Shown: piece after piece, positions 31,036 to 39,606 of the stretch | Numbering within the stretch: the stretch's first letter is position 1 | Layout: each line of letters begins with the position of its first letter | NCBI GenBank assembly: GCA_017428085.1 | Contig: JAFRRP010000053.1 | Span: 1-44,042 of the forward strand | DNA: 44,042 nt | Reading direction: 5' to 3' | Origin: Clostridia bacterium | GTDB lineage: Bacteria; Bacillota; Clostridia; Oscillospirales; Acutalibacteraceae | Notes under the pieces: generated by a model | Seen by the model: only the letters and a program-made list of their open reading frames with translations | Databases searched by the model: none | What the model was told of the DNA's origin: nothing | Position numbers and translations under genes: made by a program

Positions 31036-32133
31036 ATGGCGCTGCGCCGCATGGCGAACGTAATGAAAAAAATGACTTTCGGAATTATTTTTGTAATAGT
31101 GGTAGCGCTTCTGGTATTCGCCGGCTGCGTCAGCTTTACGAAAGACAGTATCGACGTCAGCGGCGCGGAAAGCGAGCTGGCGCTGGATGAATACGAAACC
31201 GTGATCGCGGCCGCCATGGACGTGCCCGTGACCGACGCCTCCGGCGAACAGCTCACCAACGAGGCGGGCGAAAAGCTCACCACCAGTATCTTTGTGGAAG
31301 AGGTGGCCGTGCCCGTCACCAACGAAGCCGGCGAGGTCGTGACGGACGCCAACGGCGAGCAGCAGACCACGAAGGTGTACGCGGACAAGGATTCCGGCAA
31401 GATCGTTTCCGGCGAAGTGAAGACCACGGTGGCTTACAAGGATAAAAACGGCGATATCGTCGCCACCACGGCGGCCCCCGCCAGGTCGGATACCACCACG
31501 CTGCCCTCCAACGAGCTGAACACCACGGTGCCCGTGCAGAGCAACACCGAAGAAAACGAATTTGAGTTTCTCAGAAGCGGCAACTTCTACTTACAGGGTA
31601 CCATGACCGATTCCAGCGGCCAAAGCCTTCCGCTGGAGATGGCCGTCACCCCCAACAGCATCTATATGCTGTCCAATTTTGAAGGCGCCGCCATGGGCAT
31701 GCTGATCAACAACGGCACCACCTACATGATCTACCCCGCCGAGAAGTCCTATTTGGAGCTCAGCTCCACGGTGCTCAAGGCCATGGGCATGGGGACCGAT
31801 GATCTGATCAGCTCCGCCGATCTGGATTATTCCCAATACGACCTTTCCAAGGCGGACGACACGCTGACGGAGACCGTCAACGGAGCGCAGTGTACGGTGT
31901 ACGTGTACAACAACACTTCCGGCTCCACCCGGTTCTTTATGAACGGCAACAAGCTGGTCCGCTTCGCCACCTACGACGCCAGCGGCAATCCCGATACGAT
32001 CAACGACGTGGGCTATATCACCAACAAGGTGCCCGCGGACAAGATCAATCCTCCGGCGGACTATAAGGAATACAAGGGACTGACCGGTATGTTCAGCTTC
32101 ATCAGTCTTCTCGGCGACGTGGTCGGGGAATAA
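31036..32133 (+). CDS. Lipoprotein, paralogue of 6554 gene
   Basis: 365 residues from the ATG at 31036, chosen for the GCAGGGG site 5-6 nt upstream; 31000 and 31063 are also in frame. The lipobox is VFAGC. Between about residues 60 and 165 is a low-complexity region with repeated VPVT and GE motifs (VPVTDASGEQLTNEAGEKLT, VPVTNEAGEVVTDANGE), a likely wall-spanning stalk. The C-terminal domain (about 175-365) matches that of the 6554-7372 product, including SGNFYLQGTMTDSSG, IYMLSNFEGAAMGML and VPADKINPP. It probably binds a ligand at the cell surface, but this is a guess. It is followed after 2 nt by the YmfI-like reductase gene. Confidence 0.85.
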   Translation: MALRRMANVMKKMTFGIIFVIVVALLVFAGCVSFTKDSIDVSGAESELALDEYETVIAAAMDVPVTDASGEQLTNEAGEKLTTSIFVEEVAVPVTNEAGEVVTDANGEQQTTKVYADKDSGKIVSGEVKTTVAYKDKNGDIVATTAAPARSDTTTLPSNELNTTVPVQSNTEENEFEFLRSGNFYLQGTMTDSSGQSLPLEMAVTPNSIYMLSNFEGAAMGMLINNGTTYMIYPAEKSYLELSSTVLKAMGMGTDDLISSADLDYSQYDLSKADDTLTETVNGAQCTVYVYNNTSGSTRFFMNGNKLVRFATYDASGNPDTINDVGYITNKVPADKINPPADYKEYKGLTGMFSFISLLGDVVGE

Positions 32134-32135
32134 GG

Positions 32136-32899
<764 letters not shown>

Positions 32900-32913
32900 G
32901 GAGGGGAAGTAAA

Positions 32914-33717
32914 GTGACAGGCAACGGGGATTTCAAAACCGGCGGGTTCATGTACGCCGTCGCCATCGGGATCATTTTGGTCGTGGTGGCGGAATCCGTG
33001 TTCTTCATGGTGAAATCCTGGAAGCGCGGCAAAGAGCTGGGCCTTTCCAAAGAGACCATGAAAAACACCATCTTTTCCAGCGCGCTGTTCAGTATCGCGC
33101 CGGCGGTCTCGATTTTGACCACGGTGATCGTGCTGGCGGGGGCGCTGGGCATCGTGCTGCCGTGGATACGCCTCAGCGTCATCGGCAACCTGGCCTATGA
33201 AACGACGGCCACCAAGCTGACGCTGGAATCGCTGGACGCCCGGCTGTCGCTGTCCACGGATATCACCGATCCCAAGACCTTCGGCGCGGTGGCGTGGGTC
33301 ATGACCATCGGCACCAGCTTCGCGCTGGTCCTGCTGCCCATCGTCTGCAAGACGATCCAGAATAAGGTGGGCGGCGCGCTGAACAAAAACGAAAAGACCT
33401 CGCGGTTGGGGGATATCATTTCCGCCGCCGCGTTCATCGGCATCATCGCCGCCTTCGTGTGCAACGCCATCAACGGCCGCCAGACGAAGGAGGCGCTTAC
33501 CATCGGCGACGCGGGCTTCATGTCCGTCTGCACGCTGGTGACCGCCGTGGTGCTGAGCCTGATTTTGGAAACGCTGTGTGAAAAGAAGAACCTGAAAAAA
33601 CTGGAACCCTTCGCCATGCCCATCAGCATGTTCGCCGCCATGGGGGTGGCCGTCGTGCTGAACCTGGCGCTGCCGGAGGCGGTGACCGCGTTTACGTGGT
33701 GGGGGAACGTGGCATGA
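32914..33717 (+). CDS. DUF5058 family membrane protein
   Basis: 267 residues with about six to seven membrane helices (for example YAVAIGIILVVVAESVFFMV, then APAVSILTTVIVLAGALGIV). It resembles DUF5058 proteins of Firmicutes. The start is GTG, with GGAGGGG (32900-32906) 7 nt upstream and directly continuous with the heptamer array. It overlaps the next membrane protein gene by 4 nt (ATGA), so the two products are probably made in equal amounts and form one complex, most likely a transporter; the substrate is not known. Codon use and GC match the neighbours. Confidence 0.88.
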   Translation: MTGNGDFKTGGFMYAVAIGIILVVVAESVFFMVKSWKRGKELGLSKETMKNTIFSSALFSIAPAVSILTTVIVLAGALGIVLPWIRLSVIGNLAYETTATKLTLESLDARLSLSTDITDPKTFGAVAWVMTIGTSFALVLLPIVCKTIQNKVGGALNKNEKTSRLGDIISAAAFIGIIAAFVCNAINGRQTKEALTIGDAGFMSVCTLVTAVVLSLILETLCEKKNLKKLEPFAMPISMFAAMGVAVVLNLALPEAVTAFTWWGNVA

Positions 33718-34385
33718 AACGAACGAAGAAGGAAAAGACCTATCTTGACAGCGTCCATCTGTGGGGCAGGCTGTGGAGCATCGGCGCGCTGATCGCGCTG
33801 CTGATGGTGCCCACCGCCATCTGCGCCCACTTCCACGCATGGCCGAAGTTCACGGAGATCATGGGCCCTATCGGCAAGGTGATGCTGCTGAACTGGACCG
33901 TCGCCGTGGTGGAGGTGATTGCCTATACGCCTCTGTTGGGCGCGGGCGGCACGTATCTGAGCTTCGTGACGGGCAACATCGTCAACCTGAAGCTGCCCTG
34001 CGGCCTCAACGCCATGGCCAAGGCCGACGTAAAGGCCAACACCGAGGAGGGCGAGGTCGTCTCCACGCTGGCCATCGGCGCCTCCGCCATCACCACCACG
34101 CTGGTCATCGCCACGGGCGTGCTGCTGCTGGGTCCCGCCGTCAGCGTGCTGAAAAACAATCCCGTGGCAAAGCCCGCCTTCGCTTACGTGCTGCCGGCGC
34201 TGTTCGGGGCGCTGGGCGCGGGTTACTTCCGCAAGAATGTTGCCGTGTCGCTGCTTACCATCGCGGTGGGGTGTATCGTGCTGCTGTTCGCGCCGTCCCT
34301 CGGCGTGGGCACGCTGATCTTCGTCACCATCATCACGGCCATCGCCGGCGCGCTGGGCATGTTCAAGCTGGGCTGGATCAAATAA
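33714..34385 (+). CDS. Membrane protein, partner of DUF5058 protein
   Basis: 223 residues with about six membrane helices (SIGALIALLMVPTAICAHFH, LNWTVAVVEVIAYTPLLGAG, FAYVLPALFGALGAGYF, LLTIAVGCIVLLFAPSLGVG). The motif GAGGTYLSFVTGNIVNLKLP in the second third looks conserved and could be a substrate loop. The ATG at 33714 overlaps the DUF5058 stop; GGGGGAACG is the ribosome site. The tight overlap suggests an obligate two-subunit transporter. I do not recognise the family by name. A solo MITE-type end lies 4 nt after the stop. Confidence 0.85.
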   Translation: MKRTKKEKTYLDSVHLWGRLWSIGALIALLMVPTAICAHFHAWPKFTEIMGPIGKVMLLNWTVAVVEVIAYTPLLGAGGTYLSFVTGNIVNLKLPCGLNAMAKADVKANTEEGEVVSTLAIGASAITTTLVIATGVLLLGPAVSVLKNNPVAKPAFAYVLPALFGALGAGYFRKNVAVSLLTIAVGCIVLLFAPSLGVGTLIFVTIITAIAGALGMFKLGWIK

Positions 34386-34388
34386 AAT

Positions 34389-34411
34389 GTAGCGCGGCAC
34401 CTCAGTGCCGC
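34389..34411. repeat. Solo end of the 159-bp MITE-like element
   Basis: GTAGCGC plus the hairpin GCGGCACCTCAGTGCCGC, identical to the terminal repeats at 26068 and 39265 but without a second end. It lies 4 nt after a stop codon and abuts a heptamer array. Confidence 0.85.
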
Positions 34412-34446
34412 TTCAGTCGTAAGTCGTAAGTCGTGAGTCGTAAGAC
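34412..34446 (+). repeat. GTAAGTC heptamer array
   Basis: Five in-phase units: TTCAGTC, GTAAGTC, GTAAGTC, GTGAGTC, GTAAGAC. They follow the solo element end without a gap. Confidence 0.9.
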
Positions 34447-34478
34447 GGCGCACGAACCGATTAATTGAGGTGAAAACA

Positions 34479-35909
34479 ATGAAACGCAACAAGGTTTTTC
34501 GTCTGCTGTGCGGGGTGCTGTGCGCGGCGCTGCTGGCGCCCTGCGGAGGTCTGCTGGCCCGCGCGGAGACGGCGACCGTTGTGGACGCGACCGAACGGGC
34601 GCAGATGCTGGCCATGTTCAACGACTCCGCCAACGGCATCAAGACCTTCCGGCCGCACATGAAGATGGAAAGCCATATCGCCATGACGGACGCCACCACC
34701 GGCGCGCGCGGCGCCGGCGAAACGCTGGACGACAGCAGCAAAAAATACCTGGCGTGGCTGCTGGACGCCTGCTTTACGTCGGACGCGGGCATCGCGCAGA
34801 CGCTGTTCAACACGATACAGAACGTGCCGCGGCTGCCGAAAAACATCGAGTTCGTATATGGGGAAAAGCGGGATAACCGCGTGCCCCTGATCGGAGAACG
34901 GTACGTTTCCGCGCTGACGGAAAAGGATGATTTCGTGCTGAAAACGGAAAGCGTCGGCGGTACGCTGCTGCACCCGGAGGACGAGGTCATGGTCATGCGG
35001 CTGGAGTTCCCCTCCGTTTCGCTGGAGGAAGGGCCGGAAAGCTCGCTGGCAAAGCTGTTCGACCTGCCCTCTCCCGTGCTGAATCCCGTGGTGGTCAGCG
35101 GCGACCCGAACAAGGCCGATTCGGACGGCAAGCTCTCTGAAATCGAATTCCGGGACTTCACCTTTGAAAACGCCTATGCCCAGGCGCAGCTGGACAGCTT
35201 CGGCAACATCACGGAGCTGACCGAGAGCATCGAATACACCTTCGAGATCTCCTTTTACGACCTGATCCGCATCATATCCGCCTATTCGGGCGTGGACTGG
35301 ATGACCGTCGCCATCGCGGGCATCGCCAATCCCATCCTCGGCGGCATGAACAAGGATGAGCTGGAACCGAAGGACGCGCTGGACCTCTATTCCATCTACG
35401 TCACCTATACCTCCTACGTCCGCATGACGGATTTCAACTGGCATAAGCGCTATTTCGGCGACGTCAACAGCGACCAGAAGGTGGACCCCTACGACGCGCG
35501 GGCGATCCTGCGCCATTCCGTGGGGCTGGAGGAGATATCCAACCAGTTGTCGCAGGCCTACGCCGATATGGACTTTGACGGCGTGATCACCCCGGCGGAC
35601 GCGCGGCTGGCGCTGCGCACGTCGGTGGGGCTGGAGGAGCTGATGCTGACGCCGCCCGAGGGCAAACAGACCGCCTTCGTGATCCCGGAGACCGTCGATA
35701 TCCCGGTGGCGCCGGACGATCCGCTGGACCCTGTCGTCATCGACGATCCCGACCCGGACGAGGAGAACAACAAACCGGATATCACGTCGGAGGTGGCCGG
35801 CTTTACCGGCTCCATCATGGATATCATCAACGCCCTGAAGGGCAGCGAGGGCGTCAGCGTGGACGCCATCCGCAGCATTGTGGAGGAATTCCGCAAGATC
35901 GGCGACTGA
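34479..35909 (+). CDS. Secreted dockerin-like protein
   Basis: 476 residues. The signal peptide ends ARA-ETA. The large N-terminal domain (about 35-315) starts MLAMFNDSANGIKTFRP and resembles the domain of the 14663-15508 lipoprotein. A dockerin-like pair follows: GDVNSDQKVDPYDARAILRH and ADMDFDGVITPADARLALRT, with good calcium-loop acids. After an Asp/Pro-rich linker it ends with a helix (IMDIINALKG, IRSIVEEFRKI). GAGGTG is placed for the ATG at 34479; GTG at 34470 lies inside that site. The location of dockerin repeats inside the chain and not at the very end is unusual. No catalytic motif was seen. Confidence 0.85.
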   Translation: MKRNKVFRLLCGVLCAALLAPCGGLLARAETATVVDATERAQMLAMFNDSANGIKTFRPHMKMESHIAMTDATTGARGAGETLDDSSKKYLAWLLDACFTSDAGIAQTLFNTIQNVPRLPKNIEFVYGEKRDNRVPLIGERYVSALTEKDDFVLKTESVGGTLLHPEDEVMVMRLEFPSVSLEEGPESSLAKLFDLPSPVLNPVVVSGDPNKADSDGKLSEIEFRDFTFENAYAQAQLDSFGNITELTESIEYTFEISFYDLIRIISAYSGVDWMTVAIAGIANPILGGMNKDELEPKDALDLYSIYVTYTSYVRMTDFNWHKRYFGDVNSDQKVDPYDARAILRHSVGLEEISNQLSQAYADMDFDGVITPADARLALRTSVGLEELMLTPPEGKQTAFVIPETVDIPVAPDDPLDPVVIDDPDPDEENNKPDITSEVAGFTGSIMDIINALKGSEGVSVDAIRSIVEEFRKIGD

Positions 35910-35967
35910 CAAGTCTATCGATGCAACCGCATTACCATAAAAATTATTTAAGAAGGGAAATGTTATC

Positions 35968-36444
35968 ATGGCAGACGAATACGTATTACCGTTAAACGTC
36001 ATCGAGCAGCTCAAGGAGGAGCTCAGAGAGCTGCGTACCACCGGCAGAAACGACATTGCCGAAAAGATCAAGGAGGCCAAGTCCTTCGGCGACCTTTCCG
36101 AAAACAGCGAGTATGACGAGGCCAAGTCCGACCAGGCGAAGCTGGAAGCGCGCATCCTGGAGATCGAATATACGCTGAACCACGCCACCGTGCTGGATGA
36201 AAGCGCGCTTTCCACGGAAAAGGTCTATACCGGCCTTGCCGTGCGCATCTACGACAAGACCTATGAGGAAGAGCACGTCTATTATCTGGTGGGCGCGCCG
36301 CAGGCGGACCCCATGCACAACAAGGTGAGCGACGAATCCCCCGTGGGGAAGGAGCTGCTGGGCCACCGGGTGGGCGACGTGATCACCGTGGAAACGCCCC
36401 TTGGCAACGACGTGATCGAGATCCTGGAAATATTTAAGCCGTAA
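35968..36444 (+). CDS. greA: Transcript cleavage factor GreA
   Basis: 158 residues, the normal length. The N-terminal coiled coil enters the RNA polymerase secondary channel; its acidic tip is in GDLSENSEYDEAK (41-53, Asp42 and Glu45). The C-terminal FKBP-like domain ends SPVGKELLGHRVGDVITVET and EILEIFKP. GreA rescues backtracked polymerase by stimulating transcript cleavage. AGAAGGG precedes the ATG. lysS follows after 18 nt, a common greA-lysS arrangement in Firmicutes. Confidence 0.97.
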   Translation: MADEYVLPLNVIEQLKEELRELRTTGRNDIAEKIKEAKSFGDLSENSEYDEAKSDQAKLEARILEIEYTLNHATVLDESALSTEKVYTGLAVRIYDKTYEEEHVYYLVGAPQADPMHNKVSDESPVGKELLGHRVGDVITVETPLGNDVIEILEIFKP

Positions 36445-36462
36445 CCGGCCGGGAGGTCAACT

Positions 36463-38478
36463 ATGCATTGGTCTGAAGAGATCGCCGATCGGATCATAAA
36501 GCGTAACCCGGACAAGCCGGAATACGTCTGCGCCGCGGGCATCAGCCCCTCCGGTTCCATCCACATCGGCAACTTCCGCGATATCGCCACCAGCTATTTT
36601 GTGGTGAAGGCCCTGCGCAAAAAGGGCAAAAAGGCGCGGCTGCTGTTCAGCTGGGACGAGTTCGACCGGGTGCGCAAGATCCCGGTCAACGTGGCCAAGG
36701 CCGACGGCGACATGGAAAAGTACATCGGCTATCCCTACGTGGACGTAAAAAATCCCTTTGGTACTCAAGAGCCGACCTACGCCGCCTATTTTGAAAACGA
36801 GTTCATGCGCTCCATCACCCGCTTCGGCATCGAGATGGATTACCGCTACCAGGCGGACATGTACCGCAGCGGCAAGTACACCGAGTATATATTGGAGGCG
36901 CTGCAAAAGCGCGGCGAGATCTTCGATATCCTCGATTCCCACCGCACGCAGGACGCGCAGGAGGGCGAAAGGGAAGCCTATTACCCCGTTTCCATCTATT
37001 GCCCCGTGTGCAAAAAGGACACCACGAAGATCTTGTCCCTGACGGGCGACTGTCACGTGGCGGAGTACGAGTGCGCCTGCGGTCATCACGGGACTTTTGA
37101 CTTTACCAAAGACTTCAACTGTAAGCTGGCGTGGAAGGTCGACTGGCCCATGCGCTGGAAGTATGAGGGCGTGGATTTCGAGCCCGGCGGCAAGGACCAC
37201 GCCAGCCCCCATGGCAGCTACGACACCAGCAAGGATATCTCCCGGGCGATCTTCGGCTTTGAGCCCCCCATTTTCCAGGGGTACGAGTTCATCGGCATCA
37301 AGGGCACCACGGGCAAGATGTCCGGCTCCTCCGGCCTGAACCTGACGCCGGACACGCTGCTGAAGATCTACGAGCCGGAGGTCATCCTGTGGCTCTACTC
37401 CAAGACGGAGCCGCTGAAGGCGTTCGACTTCTGCTTTGACGACGGCATCCTGCGCCAGTACTTCGAGTTCGACAAGATGTACGACGCGGTGAAGGCCGGC
37501 ACGGCCAGCGAGGCCCATCAGGCGATCATGTACAATACCGCGGTGGAGGGCCACGAGGTCTGCACCGTGCCCATGGGCCTGATCGTGCAGCTGGGCTCCA
37601 TCGTCAACTTCAACGTGCCCATGCTGGAGACCGTGTTCGCCAAGATCGGCACGCCCTATACCTACGAGCAGTTCAAAGGAAGGCTGGAACGCGCCAAGTT
37701 CTGGCTGGAGACCTGCTCCCCCGAGAGCGTCAACAAGCTGCGTTCTTTGCGCAACTGGGACATGTACGAGACGCTGGACGAGGAGACGAAGCGGGAGATC
37801 GCCCTGCTGCACGATTATATCGTCAAGGGCGGCTACACGCTGGACGAGCTGAACACGCAGCTCTACGATATCCCCAAGCAGGTGTTCGGCTACGATCTGG
37901 ACGAAAAGACGCTGAAGGCCCGTCAGGGCGAATTCTTCAAGGCGGTCTACAAGCTGCTGATCGACCGGGAGAAGGGCCCGCGCCTGTACCTGTTCCTGTA
38001 CGCCGTCGAGCCGGAGAAATACGCGTTCTTACTGGATTTCTCCACCCCCAAGACGGAGGAAGAGGCCTTTGTGCCGGAGGAAGCGCCCGTGGAGCCGGAA
38101 AAGCCGCGGAAGGTCTACGGCGATCCCGACCCGGTGCAGCCCGTGCTGGAGCAGCGTGTTTCCATCGACGACTTCAAAAAGACCGACCTGCGCGTGTGTA
38201 AGATCGTGAAGGCACAGGAGATCCGCAAGTCCGCCAACTGCCTGAAGCTGACGCTTCACGACGGCCTCGGCGAGCGCGTGATCGTTTCCAGCATCAAGCA
38301 CGACTACGACTGCGAGGAGCTGGTGGGCAAAAAGATCATCGTGGTCGCCAATCTGGAGCCCGCCCGCATCACCGGCGTGGAGAGCAACGGCATGCTGCTG
38401 GCCGCCACCAACAACGCCTGCGGCTGTCAGGTGATCTTCGTGGACGATATCGTTCCCGAAGGAACGAGGGTGATGTGA
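36463..38478 (+). CDS. lysS: Class I lysyl-tRNA synthetase fused to a tRNA-binding domain
   Basis: 671 residues. The class I catalytic domain has the HIGN signature (His34-Asn37) and the KMSGS loop (Lys285-Ser289), with a zinc-type insert CPVCKKDTTK and CACGHHG. The end of the usual synthetase is near residue 545; a linker with PVEPEKPRK leads to an OB-fold tRNA-binding domain (about 563-671: DFKKTDLRVCKIVKAQEIRK, then LANLEPARITGV-like VVANLEPARITGVESNGM), the module seen in Trbp111 and at the end of MetRS. The fusion should raise tRNA affinity. GGGAGGT precedes the ATG. The last two codons and the stop are part of a 13-bp perfect stem. Confidence 0.96.
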   Translation: MHWSEEIADRIIKRNPDKPEYVCAAGISPSGSIHIGNFRDIATSYFVVKALRKKGKKARLLFSWDEFDRVRKIPVNVAKADGDMEKYIGYPYVDVKNPFGTQEPTYAAYFENEFMRSITRFGIEMDYRYQADMYRSGKYTEYILEALQKRGEIFDILDSHRTQDAQEGEREAYYPVSIYCPVCKKDTTKILSLTGDCHVAEYECACGHHGTFDFTKDFNCKLAWKVDWPMRWKYEGVDFEPGGKDHASPHGSYDTSKDISRAIFGFEPPIFQGYEFIGIKGTTGKMSGSSGLNLTPDTLLKIYEPEVILWLYSKTEPLKAFDFCFDDGILRQYFEFDKMYDAVKAGTASEAHQAIMYNTAVEGHEVCTVPMGLIVQLGSIVNFNVPMLETVFAKIGTPYTYEQFKGRLERAKFWLETCSPESVNKLRSLRNWDMYETLDEETKREIALLHDYIVKGGYTLDELNTQLYDIPKQVFGYDLDEKTLKARQGEFFKAVYKLLIDREKGPRLYLFLYAVEPEKYAFLLDFSTPKTEEEAFVPEEAPVEPEKPRKVYGDPDPVQPVLEQRVSIDDFKKTDLRVCKIVKAQEIRKSANCLKLTLHDGLGERVIVSSIKHDYDCEELVGKKIIVVANLEPARITGVESNGMLLAATNNACGCQVIFVDDIVPEGTRVM

Positions 38479-38683
38479 TCGCTTGCGATCACATCACAAT
38501 GATATTCGCCTGACGGCGAGTGATATGCCCTTTCGGGCATGATATGCGCTGCGGCGCATGAAAGTAAGGCGAATATCATATCACGCAGACGCTTCAGCGG
38601 CTGCATATCATTCATTTTTGTATTCTCGCTGAAGGCGGGAGACAAAAATGTATATCATGTTGCCGGATGGCAACATATCATTT
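38470..38683. repeat. Hairpin-chain repeat array B
   Basis: Starts inside lysS: GTGATGTGATCGC pairs perfectly with GCGATCACATCAC (38470-38497). Then ATGATATTCGCCT (38499-38511) pairs with 38567-38579, and inside it lie TCGCC/GGCGA, ATGCCC/GGGCAT (38525-38540) and ATGCGC/GCGCAT (38544-38559). Further hairpins lie at 38585-38604, 38613-38650 (CATTTTTGT/ACAAAAATG) and 38657-38676 (ATGTTGCC/GGCAACAT). The left half uses TGATAT spacers, the right half ATATCA. It ends about 20 bp before the next start. Confidence 0.9.
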
Positions 38684-38702
38684 CCGGAAAGGAGCAAATC
38701 TC

Positions 38703-39119
38703 ATGCAGGCTTTATTTGCGAAAATCATTTCGTTCTTCATGGCGATTTTGGCGTTCCTGGGGCTGGTGAAGCCGGAAACGCCCACAAACGTCGACCCCGG
38801 GACGTATCAGGTCAACGGCAAGGTCGTCACCTTCTGTTTCGATTCCAACCCCACCACCGGCTACGACTGGACCGCCGTCCTTGACGGCGACTGCGTGGAG
38901 CTGACGCGGGACGAATACAAGCAGGACGCGAGCGCGCCCGGCATGGCCGGCGTGGGCGGTCGTCAGTATTACGACTTCACCGCCGTCAAACCCGGCACGG
39001 TGACCGTCACCTTTACCTACGCCCGCAGCTGGGGGACCACGGACAGCGATATCACCTGTGTCGCCGTGATCACCGTGGCCGACGACCTCACCGTCACGGT
39101 GGAAATGACGCAGCAGTAA
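38703..39119 (+). CDS. Chagasin-like cysteine protease inhibitor (I42)
   Basis: 138 residues. The C-terminal domain (about 30-135) has the three inhibitor loops of family I42: NPTTGYDW (49-56), GVGG (83-86) and the RPW loop as RSW (108-110). These occlude the active site of papain-like enzymes. The N-terminus MQALFAKIISFFMAILAFLG is a Phe-rich amphipathic or membrane helix without a clear signal peptidase site, so the protein is probably membrane-anchored and faces outside. AAAGGAG precedes the ATG. It is separated from lysS by hairpin array B and has its own terminator. A possible partner is the papain-like protease at 23619. Confidence 0.9.
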   Translation: MQALFAKIISFFMAILAFLGLVKPETPTNVDPGTYQVNGKVVTFCFDSNPTTGYDWTAVLDGDCVELTRDEYKQDASAPGMAGVGGRQYYDFTAVKPGTVTVTFTYARSWGTTDSDITCVAVITVADDLTVTVEMTQQ

Positions 39120-39137
39120 AAGAAACAACGCCATACG

Positions 39138-39166
39138 AAAAACGCCTCCCGGACGGAGGCGTTTTT
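39138..39166 (+). terminator. Terminator of the inhibitor gene
   Basis: Stem CGCCTCC/GGAGGCG with flanking A and T runs, usable in both directions; 19 nt after the stop. Confidence 0.85.
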
Positions 39167-39264
39167 AAGTTTGAATCATCACGGAATTTTGTGGAATTTG
39201 AATCAGAGAGACAATATGGGAGTTTGTCGCGCTGTTTGCCGTTTCATGATAACCCGCCCCATTG

Positions 39265-39423
39265 GGTAGCGCGGCACCTCAGTGCCGCTCGTGGCAATTG
39301 CAGCTTTTGAAACGGATTTTGGATTTGCCGACTGTTTTCTCTAACACAACAGGCATTCATTTCATCGCGAATCTTTTTAAAAAATTGTTTGCGTCTATAG
39401 CGGCACTGAGGTGCCGCGCTACC
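39265..39423. mobile_element. 159-bp MITE-like element, copy 2
   Basis: Terminal inverted repeats at 39265-39288 and 39400-39423 are identical to those of copy 1, and the total length is also 159 bp. The core is inverted and diverged relative to copy 1. It encodes no protein, and no transposase is in the window. Confidence 0.85.
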
Positions 39424-39488
39424 GGTGGGGCCACACCGCCAAATCCCTGTTTGCCTCTATCCCACAAAAAACCGTGATGATCCTTAGG

Positions 39489-39502
39489 TTTTGAGTGTTG
39501 AG
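39489..39502 (+). repeat. TTTTGAG/TGTTGAG pair
   Basis: Two in-phase heptamers, the same units as at 5146 and 9770. Here no gene ends directly upstream; the nearest stop is at 39119. They face the inverted array at 39590-39606. Confidence 0.75.
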
Positions 39503-39589
39503 AAAAGGTGTTTTTCCTCAAAATCGGCTCGTGATCAATAAAAGCGTTGCAAGAAAAGGGTTTTTCAGTATCGCACAAATGTAATCTGT

Positions 39590-39606
39590 CTCAACGCTCA
39601 ACGCTC
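39590..39606 (-). repeat. Heptamers supplying the EamA stop codon
   Basis: On the coding strand GAGCGTT repeats twice and then GAGACAG; the TGA stop of the transporter (39598-39600) lies inside the array, as for the small ORF at 20501. Confidence 0.85.

Larger units (their letters stand above)
39167..39597. other. Gene-free stretch with MITE and heptamers
   Basis: No gene is seen. It holds the 159-bp element at 39265-39423 and two facing heptamer arrays, 39489-39502 and 39590-39606. The remainder is AT-rich without a convincing promoter or frame. Confidence 0.6.
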
